Shown here one piece after another: positions 44,147 to 50,756 of a stretch of 64,000 bases of DNA. This DNA comes from Bacteroidales bacterium. Its GTDB lineage: Bacteria; Bacteroidota; Bacteroidia; Bacteroidales; VadinHA17. A model generated the notes under the pieces. That model was not told the origin of the DNA. It saw only the letters and a list, made by a program, of their open reading frames with translations, and made no database searches. The DNA lies in assembly GCA_025454815.1 (NCBI GenBank), contig JALONR010000015.1, positions 1 through 64,000 on the forward strand, read 5' to 3'. Position numbers and translations under genes: made by a program. Each line of letters starts with the position of its first letter. Within the stretch, counting starts at the first letter, position 1.

Positions 44147-44725
44147 TCATGATCCGGCTGCATTCTCCCTTTTATCTGACTCGAGCATCATGAGGATTCT
44201 CCGGCGCTTGGCGACAAGGTCAGTAAGTTCCTTGAGCATATCGGCATTTACCCTGCTGGCCATCGGAATCACATACTTCTCCGTCTGATCGAGATAGTCT
44301 GATATCTTCTGTTCTGACTGAATGTCGCGATGCAGGTCTGTCAGGTTGCTGATCCTGTCAGCACACTTGAGCAGCATGGCATTCTCCGATCCATACTCCA
44401 GGAGCCTTCGCAGGTATTCTTCCTTGGTCTCGTCCTTCCTCCTGGTAACCTCCAGAACGAGCTTCACCACGTCGGTACCGTCGCTGTCAATCCACCTGAT
44501 CTCGTCAACCTGGGTTTCGGGAAGGTCCTCAAGCAGGTCATGCAGCAGTGATGCTTTCAGCAGTACGCTGTTTGTATAGAACTTATAGTCAAGCAGTATG
44601 CCAAGCGTTGAAAAGCTGTGCCTGAACTGGTTCCCGCCAACCTCTCTCTGCACGCTGATCAGGGCAGTGGCCTTCAGGATGTACGGTGCCAGCACCAGAT
44701 TCTTCAGTGTCTCAAGGGCAGTCAT
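44147..44725 (-). CDS. HD-domain hydrolase, stand-alone SpoT/MESH1-like
   Basis: 192 residues. Metal-binding HD motif: H36 (FRHSFS), H62-D63 with E66-D67 (ASLLHDLLED), and a late aspartate in KCADRISNLTDLH, the same layout as the ppGpp hydrolase half of RelA/SpoT proteins. No synthetase, TGS or ACT domain follows. It may be a small alarmone hydrolase or another nucleotide phosphohydrolase; the usual MESH1 N-terminal pattern is only partly kept (QREVGGNQ instead of HxxQ/RR), so the substrate is open. It points toward the yqeY-like gene and diverges from an ABC exporter. Confidence 0.65.
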   Translation of the reverse strand: MTALETLKNLVLAPYILKATALISVQREVGGNQFRHSFSTLGILLDYKFYTNSVLLKASLLHDLLEDLPETQVDEIRWIDSDGTDVVKLVLEVTRRKDETKEEYLRRLLEYGSENAMLLKCADRISNLTDLHRDIQSEQKISDYLDQTEKYVIPMASRVNADMLKELTDLVAKRRRILMMLESDKRENAAGS

Positions 44726-44878
44726 GCTGATTTGATCGAAAAGCTTAAAATTAGCGAATGGAGTTTTTACTTAAGTTGAGATGTCATATGAATTATAAAC
44801 AGCCTGTTCACAATATTAACATAGCTGGATGAGAGGTGTTTAGTATTGAAACTCAGGACAGCGGTGAACATAAACACC

Positions 44879-44886
44879 TATATTTG
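44879..44886 (+). promoter_or_regulatory. -7 promoter element of the ABC exporter gene
   Basis: TATATTTG, exact consensus, 27 bp before ATG 44914. GAAGGAG follows just before the ATG as a ribosome site. No -33 partner at normal spacing. Confidence 0.5.
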
Positions 44887-44913
44887 CATTTCTGTATGGT
44901 GAAGGAGTGAAGG

Positions 44914-46680
44914 ATGTCTGATAAAAAAGGAAAATCTGCAGGTTCAGGATTAAAGGAAATGGCAAGGCTTTACAGGTTCCTGAGACCGTACCGGGGAAGG
45001 TTTGCGCTCGGACTCCTTTTCCTGCTCCTCTCCACCGGTGCAAGTCTGATGTTTCCCCGCCTGCTGGGCGAGATGGTTGACCAGGCCAACAGTGGCGGGC
45101 TGAGCGGCGAAATTACCCGGACAGGTCTTCTGCTTCTTGCCGTTCTGGTGGCACAGTCGCTCTTTGCCTATACCCGTACAAGGCTTTTCGTGGTGGTGAC
45201 TGAGAAGACTCTCGCGTCTATACGGCAGCATATTTACAATCACCTGATAAGGCTTCCCATGTCATTCTTTTCCTCACGCAGGGTAGGGGAGCTTAACAGC
45301 CGCATATCATCTGACATATCGCTTCTGCAGGACAGCCTTACAAACACCCTTGCCGACCTTCTCTCGCAATTGCTTGTGATCACCGGGGGCATAACGCTTA
45401 TGATGATCAGTTCCTTTAAGCTGACGCTGTTTACCCTCGCCATTGTTCCTGCTATCTCACTCATGGCGTTTTATTCAGGGAGAGCCATCAGGCGCTATTC
45501 GAAAAAGGCACAGGCATTTGTGGCCGAATCGAACACGATCGTTGAGGAAACGCTCCAGGGGATACAGAATGTTAAGGCTTTTACAAATGAGTCTTTTGAG
45601 AGCCGGCGATACCGGGAAAAGACTGAGGAGGTTGCCAGGGCAGGCATCACCGGCGGGAGGTACCAGGCCGCTATTTCTTTCATTGTCCTGGGATTCTTTG
45701 TAAGCATGGCTGCTGTCATCTGGCAGGGCGCCACCATGATCGCGAAAGGGCAGATGGAGGCAGGCCAGCTCTTTACTTTTGTCATTTATTCAGGGTTCAT
45801 AGGAGGTAATATTGCAGGAATGGCAGGAGTCTATGCCAGGCTGCAGAAGACAATAGGAGCATCTGAAAACCTGCTTCAGCTTCTTGATGAAAAGACAGAG
45901 GAAATTGATTCCTCCGGTTTGCCTGATGAAGGTCATACCCTGAACGGAGAGATAACCTTTGACAGGGTCGGGTTCAGGTATCCCTCCCGTGAGGAAGTGA
46001 TTGTTTTAAGGGATGTCAGCTTCACTGTATCACCCGGGCGCCAGGTGGCACTGGTAGGCCCCAGCGGAGCAGGAAAGTCTACCATTGCCTCTCTTCTTCT
46101 CAGGCTTTATGACCCGACTGAAGGCAGAATCCTGTTCGACGGACGTGATAGCGCAGGGTTTTCGCTGACAGCTCTTCGTTCACAGATGGCAGTAGTTATG
46201 CAGGATGTGTTCCTGTTCGGGGGGACCATCAGGGAGAACATCGCTTACGGCAGGCCTGACGCCGGAGAGGAAGAGATCATTGAGGCGGCAAAACAGGCCA
46301 ATGCATGGGACTTCATCCAGTCATTCCCGGAAAAACTTGATACCGTTGTGGGAGAGCGGGGTGTGCAGCTTTCCGGTGGTCAGCGCCAGAGGATAGCCAT
46401 TGCAAGGGCGGTACTGAAAAACCCGAGGATACTCATTCTCGACGAGGCTACCTCATCACTTGATTCCGAATCGGAGCGCCAGGTGCAGGAGGCACTTGAG
46501 AAACTGATGAAGGGACGCACTTCCGTGGTGATAGCCCACAGGCTATCTACAGTCCGTAATGCTGATCTTATAATAGTACTCAATGAGGGGAGGATAGTGG
46601 AGCAGGGTACTCATACCGGCCTGATATCAAACGGCAGCGGACTATACAAGACACTGACGGAGCTACAGTTCAGGTCCTGA
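44914..46680 (+). CDS. ABC exporter, fused membrane and ATPase domains (MsbA-like)
   Basis: 588 residues. N-terminal six-helix exporter domain (about 1-320), then an ATPase domain: Walker A GPSGAGKST, Q-loop VVMQDVFLFGG, signature LSGGQRQRIAIARA, Walker B ILILDEATSSLD, and switch His in VIAHRLSTV. Half-transporter of the lipid A/multidrug exporter group, expected to homodimerise in the inner membrane. The substrate is not predictable; it could be a lipid or a drug. It is a single gene with its own promoter element, convergent with pdxH. Confidence 0.85.
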   Translation: MSDKKGKSAGSGLKEMARLYRFLRPYRGRFALGLLFLLLSTGASLMFPRLLGEMVDQANSGGLSGEITRTGLLLLAVLVAQSLFAYTRTRLFVVVTEKTLASIRQHIYNHLIRLPMSFFSSRRVGELNSRISSDISLLQDSLTNTLADLLSQLLVITGGITLMMISSFKLTLFTLAIVPAISLMAFYSGRAIRRYSKKAQAFVAESNTIVEETLQGIQNVKAFTNESFESRRYREKTEEVARAGITGGRYQAAISFIVLGFFVSMAAVIWQGATMIAKGQMEAGQLFTFVIYSGFIGGNIAGMAGVYARLQKTIGASENLLQLLDEKTEEIDSSGLPDEGHTLNGEITFDRVGFRYPSREEVIVLRDVSFTVSPGRQVALVGPSGAGKSTIASLLLRLYDPTEGRILFDGRDSAGFSLTALRSQMAVVMQDVFLFGGTIRENIAYGRPDAGEEEIIEAAKQANAWDFIQSFPEKLDTVVGERGVQLSGGQRQRIAIARAVLKNPRILILDEATSSLDSESERQVQEALEKLMKGRTSVVIAHRLSTVRNADLIIVLNEGRIVEQGTHTGLISNGSGLYKTLTELQFRS

Positions 46681-46787
46681 CAGCCACCCGCCGTAACTGA
46701 GAACGGTAACAATCGAAAAGCAGTGATCAGTGATTAATGCCGGTGTGGCGTCAACCGATGCCAATATTGAATGGTGACGATATAATA

Positions 46788-47444
46788 TTACGGGTAAAGC
46801 AATCTCAGTGTCCAGCCCTCCCTGTCACTGTTCCGGGTATATATTATCCTGTCGTGCAGCCTCCGTTCCCTCCCCTGCCAGAATTCAATGTATTCCGGAT
46901 CAAGAACATATCCACCCCAGTCATCAGGCCTGGGTATGGGCCTGTCACGGTACCTCTCCTCCAGCTCAGCTGCAGTACGGTCAAGCAGTTCCCTGCTTTC
47001 AAGATGACGGCTCTGCTGCGATGCCATGGCGCTGATCTGGCTTTCACGGGGACGACTTCTGAAATATGCATCTGATTCCTCCGGCGGCAGCTTCGTGACT
47101 CTTCCTCCAAGCCTTATCTGCCGGTAGAGTTCATTCCAGAAGAATGTCATGGCGGCATGACTGTTATTTTTCAGTTCCTCACCCTTGCGGCTGCCGTAGC
47201 TGGTAAAGAAGGTAAAGCCCTTCGGGCTGAAATCCCTGAGCAGTACGATTCTTCCGGAGGGTCTTCCCACGGCATCTGCCGTAGCCAGGTGAAGTGCGTT
47301 GGGTTCCCTGACATTATGTTTCAGGGCCTCTTCCATCCATCTTCCGAACTGAACCAGCGGGTCATGTGAAAAATCAGCAAGGTTCAGCCCCTCGCCGTAG
47401 TACTCATTCCTCAGAAGTGAGGTCATCCTGCGAACCGTATTCAT
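46788..47444 (-). CDS. pdxH: Pyridoxamine 5'-phosphate oxidase
   Basis: 218 residues, usual length. FMN-site motifs PSGRIVLLRDFSPKGFTFFT and YGSRKGEELKNN, ALHLATAD, FFWNELYRQIRLGG, SRPRESQISAMASQQSR and the C-terminal WQGRERRLHDRI (PLP phosphate binding) and EGWTLRLLYP. It oxidises pyridoxine/pyridoxamine phosphate to PLP with oxygen. The oxygen-using reaction suggests that the host tolerates or uses oxygen. The PLP-dependent aminotransferase is 3 kb away but not in the same operon. Confidence 0.95.
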   Translation of the reverse strand: MNTVRRMTSLLRNEYYGEGLNLADFSHDPLVQFGRWMEEALKHNVREPNALHLATADAVGRPSGRIVLLRDFSPKGFTFFTSYGSRKGEELKNNSHAAMTFFWNELYRQIRLGGRVTKLPPEESDAYFRSRPRESQISAMASQQSRHLESRELLDRTAAELEERYRDRPIPRPDDWGGYVLDPEYIEFWQGRERRLHDRIIYTRNSDREGWTLRLLYP

Positions 47445-47532
47445 GGATTCTGTTTTTTGTGATATTAAAATAAAACAACCTTATCAGGAATATGTTTACT
47501 TTGCAGTGTCGGTCTCTTTAAAGTGAAAATAT

Positions 47533-47540
47533 TAACTTTG
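47533..47540 (+). promoter_or_regulatory. -7 promoter element of the LysM gene
   Basis: TAACTTTG, exact consensus, 20 bp before ATG 47561. Confidence 0.55.
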
Positions 47541-47560
47541 TTTTAGAAAAACCAAAAAGT

Positions 47561-48541
47561 ATGTCTTTGACACGCAATCCGAGATTTATTGCACTTATTA
47601 TAATCCTGGCTGTTACTTCAGTCATAAGGGCACAGGTTCCTGTGGAAGTGTCGGGTGAAAAAATTGTATCAGGAGGCAAGGTTTATTATCTGCATGAGGT
47701 TCAGAAGAACCAGACTCTTTATTCAATTTCGAAGGCTTACAGGGTAACGGTTGATGCCCTCACGCGTGAGAATGTAATTCCGCCCAACGGCATACAGACA
47801 GGGCAGGTTCTGAGGGTTCCTGCGGCTGATCAGCAGGCCGCAGCAACGCAACAGCCCCGTTCTTCTGTTCAGCAGCCCACAACCGCATCAGCAACCCGCC
47901 CCGCAGTCCAGTCCTCACGTCAGGCCCCTGTCAGTGGTGTTCCGGGCATAAGTATCTCAAATGAAAAGATTGTCTCAGGGGGCAAAACGTTTTTCATGCA
48001 TGAAGTGCAAAAAGGTCAGACACTGTATTCAATAGCGAAGGCATACAAGGTTACAATACTGGATATTGACCGTGAGAATTCAATTCCTGCGGGTGGCATC
48101 CGCGAGGGACAGGTACTGAAGATTCCTGCATCGTCAGCACTGGTTGTAACAGAGGAGAACATCCCTGCCGCCGAGCCTGCAGCCGCCGGAACTGAATCAG
48201 GAGGTAAGGCTGCCACGACCCGGCAGACAGAGATGCCCCGCCAGGAGACCACTCGGCAGGAGACACAGCTTCCCCTTCAGGAGCAGACCACTTCAAAGCC
48301 TGATACTGCTGCCCAGCAACAGGCACAGCAGCAGACACCTGCTCCGGGCAGAAGTGATGATAAACCAAAGCCCGTGCAACCCGAAAAGAAAAAGATTCAC
48401 AAGGTGCAGAAGGGCGAGTCGCTGGCTGACATTGCAAAGAAGTACGGCATCACCGTGCAGGAGCTCAAACAGGCCAACAAGGGCGTTATTTTCGCCATGC
48501 CTGACATGAGGCTCGTGATACCGGTGAAGGAGGAGGAATAG
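47561..48541 (+). CDS. Secreted protein with three LysM domains
   Basis: 326 residues. Signal peptide ends at SVIRAQ. Two closely related LysM units (about 42-90 and 142-190; VQKNQTLYSISKAYRVTVDA and VQKGQTLYSIAKAYKVTILD), each preceded by the shared EKIVSGGK stretch, then a long Gln/Thr/Pro-rich linker and a third LysM (HKVQKGESLADIAKKYGITV). LysM domains bind N-acetylglucosamine in peptidoglycan. No hydrolase or ABC substrate domain follows, so this is a wall-binding adaptor. The first two units look like an internal duplication of about 100 residues including the linker. Confidence 0.85.
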   Translation: MSLTRNPRFIALIIILAVTSVIRAQVPVEVSGEKIVSGGKVYYLHEVQKNQTLYSISKAYRVTVDALTRENVIPPNGIQTGQVLRVPAADQQAAATQQPRSSVQQPTTASATRPAVQSSRQAPVSGVPGISISNEKIVSGGKTFFMHEVQKGQTLYSIAKAYKVTILDIDRENSIPAGGIREGQVLKIPASSALVVTEENIPAAEPAAAGTESGGKAATTRQTEMPRQETTRQETQLPLQEQTTSKPDTAAQQQAQQQTPAPGRSDDKPKPVQPEKKKIHKVQKGESLADIAKKYGITVQELKQANKGVIFAMPDMRLVIPVKEEE

Positions 48542-48580
48542 GATGAGGTAAGACTACTGCTTCCCGACCAGAGATAGTTT

Positions 48581-48609
48581 CCCCGGATCAGGCAGATACC
48601 GGGGTTTTT
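48581..48609 (+). terminator. Terminator of the LysM gene
   Basis: CCCCGG (48581-48586) with CCGGGG (48599-48604), 12-nt loop, then TTTTTC. Confidence 0.7.
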
Positions 48610-48623
48610 CTTCGAGATTCAAA

Positions 48624-48631
48624 TATTTTTG
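48624..48631 (+). promoter_or_regulatory. -7-like element directly before the MazG-like gene
   Basis: TATTTTTG matches TAnnTTTG but ends only 2 bp before ATG 48634. If used, the transcript would be leaderless or begin inside the gene. Confidence 0.35.
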
Positions 48632-48633
48632 CA

Positions 48634-48972
48634 ATGAATGATTTCCAGTTACTTATTGATGAGCTTGTTAAATTCCGTGATGCACGTCACTGGGAACAGT
48701 TTCACAATTCCAAGGATCTTGCAGTGGCAATATCGATTGAGGCTGCCGAGCTGAATGAGCTGTTCCTGTGGAAGCCGATTGAGGAATGCGAGCATGTAGA
48801 CCGCAACAGGCTGAAAGAAGAACTGGCCGATATATTTGCCTTCAGTCTGTTGCTTGCCGGCAAGCACGGATTTGATGTGAAGGAGATAGTTCTCGAAAAG
48901 ATCAGGAAGAACAACGAGAAATACCCGGTTGAAAAGTCAAGGGGTACAGCAAGAAAGTACAGTGAACTCTGA
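48634..48972 (+). CDS. MazG-like nucleotide pyrophosphohydrolase (RS21-C6/DCTPP type)
   Basis: 112 residues, the compact one-domain form. Metal ligands: E36-x2-E39 (SIEAAELNELFLW) and the later EELADIFAFSLLLA. R18-H19-W20 and the FHN stretch are usual in the dCTP pyrophosphatase-like branch. It hydrolyses (d)NTPs to NMP plus pyrophosphate, cleaning up non-canonical nucleotides. It is followed by a macrodomain gene 48 bp downstream, both nucleotide-related. No internal Met is available as a later start. Confidence 0.85.
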   Translation: MNDFQLLIDELVKFRDARHWEQFHNSKDLAVAISIEAAELNELFLWKPIEECEHVDRNRLKEELADIFAFSLLLAGKHGFDVKEIVLEKIRKNNEKYPVEKSRGTARKYSEL

Positions 48973-49020
48973 GTGTTTTGCTTTAACCGGACATAGTGAT
49001 TTCGCCCAAATGACCGGATC

Positions 49021-49560
49021 ATGATAAAGTTAATCAATGGTGATATAACAAAGATTAAGGTTGATGCAATAGTCAATGCGGCTAACTCTTCGCTGATGGG
49101 CGGAGGAGGGGTTGACGGAGCAATACACAGGGCAGGAGGGGAAGCAATCCTGGAAGAATGCAGGAAGATCAGTGAAAGCCAGGGCGGATGTCCTCCGGGG
49201 AAGGCCGTAATAACTACTGCCGGCAAATTGCCGGCAAAATATGTCATACACACCGTCGGGCCGATATGGAGAGGTGGCATGAATAATGAAGATCAGCTCC
49301 TTGCAGACGCATATTCAGGTTCACTGAGACTGGCCGCGAGAAACGGGGTCAAAACAATATCATTTCCCAATATAAGCACCGGTGTCTACGGCTTCCCGAA
49401 AGAGAGGGCTGCGAAGATAGCGATTGCCGAAGCCAGGAGGTTCCTTAAAACGGATAAGACCATCAGCGAGCTCCTGTTCGTCTGTTTTGACCGGGAGAAC
49501 TATGAGATCTATGAGAGGCTGCTGAAACAGGGGCCAACAACTTTCTACGGGCGAAAATAA
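49021..49560 (+). CDS. Macrodomain protein, O-acetyl-ADP-ribose deacetylase-like
   Basis: 179 residues, a single macrodomain of the YmdB/MacroD type. [20 protein letters not shown] holds N22 and D32, the residues that orient the ADP-ribose distal ribose; [13 protein letters not shown] is the second binding loop. It should remove acetyl groups from O-acetyl-ADP-ribose and possibly ADP-ribose from acidic residues. Neighbours are a nucleotide pyrophosphohydrolase and a propeller-like protein; no ADP-ribosyltransferase or sirtuin is in the window. Confidence 0.88.
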   Translation: MIKLINGDITKIKVDAIVNAANSSLMGGGGVDGAIHRAGGEAILEECRKISESQGGCPPGKAVITTAGKLPAKYVIHTVGPIWRGGMNNEDQLLADAYSGSLRLAARNGVKTISFPNISTGVYGFPKERAAKIAIAEARRFLKTDKTISELLFVCFDRENYEIYERLLKQGPTTFYGRK

Positions 49561-49566
49561 ATAATT

Positions 49567-49578
49567 CCCAAATTTGGG
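49567..49578. promoter_or_regulatory. 12-bp perfect palindrome before the propeller-like gene
   Basis: CCCAAATTTGGG, self-complementary, 22 bp before ATG 49601 and 6 bp after the macrodomain stop. It could be a repressor site or a cryptic promoter part; no TAnnTTTG is present. Confidence 0.4.
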
Positions 49579-49600
49579 TTCTAATCAAAACCTGACAACA

Positions 49601-50239
49601 ATGCGAAGTGCAGAAAGCCTTAAAAGGAAAATAGAGATGGAGGAAAGGAATGTGTCGATAAGGGAATCCTCTCCGGGATCCGCGACAATAAAAGTCGGGG
49701 ACGATTCAAATTCAGGTGAGATACTTGTCTTCACTTCCCTGTGCAATGTTTATAAAGTTCAGAAAAAGGAACTTATGGACAAGTTTCATGCATTGCAGAA
49801 AATTGATACAGAACCGGGAGAAAGGCCAGTATATCTTACCGGAGAAAAGAGATACCGGGGTTTCCTGATTGTGGCGTTTGAGAATGGCAAAATCGGGAAG
49901 ATCTCTCTGGAAAGCTATAAAACGGAGTACACCAGGAAAAAACTCGTGAACGCTTTCAATGGCGAATCGCGACTGATTTTTATTGAACTCATTGAGAATG
50001 ATGTTGACCTGGTTGCCATGAGCAGCATCAAAAAGGTTATACTCTTCAACACCTCAATGATAAATGCCGTGGGGAGCAGGACAACAAAGGGAGTACAGGT
50101 GATGAAGCCAAAGGATGGTAGTATAATGATCAGGGTTAACCGGCTGGAGAACACAAAACTGGCTGACCCGGAGTATTACCGCAAGAGTGACTCCCTGAAT
50201 GCTATCGGTTTTTACCTCAAGCCGGGTGATGAGGTCTGA
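49601..50239 (+). CDS. Stand-alone protein resembling the GyrA/ParC C-terminal propeller
   Basis: 212 residues from ATG 49601 (the upstream TTG at 49574 overlaps a palindrome). At least three blade-like units with the topoisomerase subunit-A repeat pattern: ILVFTSLCNVYKVQKKELMD, RGFLIVAFENGKIGKISLES and DLVAMSSIKKVILFNTSMIN followed by SRTTKGVQVMK, which resembles the repeated RTTxGVR strand of GyrA. There is no breakage-reunion domain, no catalytic Tyr and no coiled coil. Length suggests three to four blades rather than six. The first 35 residues are polar and helical. Likely binds or wraps DNA if the match is right; no other family comes to mind. No signal peptide. Confidence 0.55.
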   Translation: MRSAESLKRKIEMEERNVSIRESSPGSATIKVGDDSNSGEILVFTSLCNVYKVQKKELMDKFHALQKIDTEPGERPVYLTGEKRYRGFLIVAFENGKIGKISLESYKTEYTRKKLVNAFNGESRLIFIELIENDVDLVAMSSIKKVILFNTSMINAVGSRTTKGVQVMKPKDGSIMIRVNRLENTKLADPEYYRKSDSLNAIGFYLKPGDEV

Positions 50240-50465
50240 TGACTGTCGGAATTCAGTAGGATAGGGTGAGAAGATTGCTCTCCCGGTAAACAGGGATCGC
50301 GGGCTTCCGATCTGACGCTAGAAGTGTAAAGACTGTTCATCCCGCTTTGACGGTCCTCGCGGGCTTCCATGGGGACGGCTGAAGGAGATAAAGCCTTTCC
50401 TTCGCTGCTCTCAGTGCGGACTTTGTTTATATTCCTCTCCCTGAAGCAAGCTTCAGTCGAGTCTT
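50240..50465. other. Non-coding gap before the tRNA terminator
   Basis: No supported gene. The sequence CGCGGGCTTCC occurs twice (about 50298-50308 and 50359-50369). GGGTGAGAAGA (50264-50274) repeats the 3' end of the nearby tRNA-Pro gene. GAGATAAAGCCTTTCC near 50385 is an inverted partner of the tRNA terminator arm. Confidence 0.4.
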
Positions 50466-50507
50466 AAAAACAAAGCCCTTCTCCGCCATTGGCGGGGAAA
50501 GGCTTTT
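50466..50507 (-). terminator. Terminator of tRNA-Pro
   Basis: On the minus strand AAAGCCTTTCCCCGCC, AAT loop, GGCGGAGAAGGGCTTT, then GTTTTT; the stem has small mismatches. It begins 7 bp after the tRNA 3' end. Confidence 0.8.
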
Positions 50508-50514
50508 TCTCTTG

Positions 50515-50587
50515 TCGGGGTGAGAAGACTCGAACTTCCGGCCCCTACGTCCCGAACGTAGTACGCTACCAACTGCGCTACACCCCG
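50515..50587 (-). tRNA. tRNA-Pro (anticodon CGG)
   Basis: 73 nt. Acceptor stem CGGGGTG/CACCCCG, D-arm GCGC..GCGT with GTTGGTA loop, anticodon stem CTACG/CGTAG with loop TTCGGGA (anticodon CGG), 5-nt variable loop, T-arm GGAAG-TTCGAGT-CTTCT, discriminator A. CCA is not encoded. The 5-bp T-stem has one G-T pair. It reads CCG proline codons. Confidence 0.93.
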
Positions 50588-50637
50588 ATTTAACCTCCGT
50601 GTCTTCAGCGAGTAAAGAGGTCTTTAAATTCAGTCTG

Positions 50638-50645
50638 CAAAAATA
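50638..50645 (-). promoter_or_regulatory. -7 promoter element of tRNA-Pro
   Basis: Minus-strand TATTTTTG at 50645-50638, exact TAnnTTTG, about 50 bp before the tRNA 5' end; the nearest TTTG upstream is only 13 bp away. Confidence 0.5.
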
Positions 50646-50756
50646 CAATTTTTTCATTCAAATAATAATCTGCCCGGAAAGTAATAATCCTTTGTCTTTC
50701 CTTTCCGGCAAAAAAGTCATAACTTGTATCTATTCTTTCATATTCCGGTTGGTCTT

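Noticed and set aside
50427-50657. Minus-strand frame over the tRNA-Pro region
   Set aside because: It translates the tRNA and its terminator; the cloverleaf explains the sequence.
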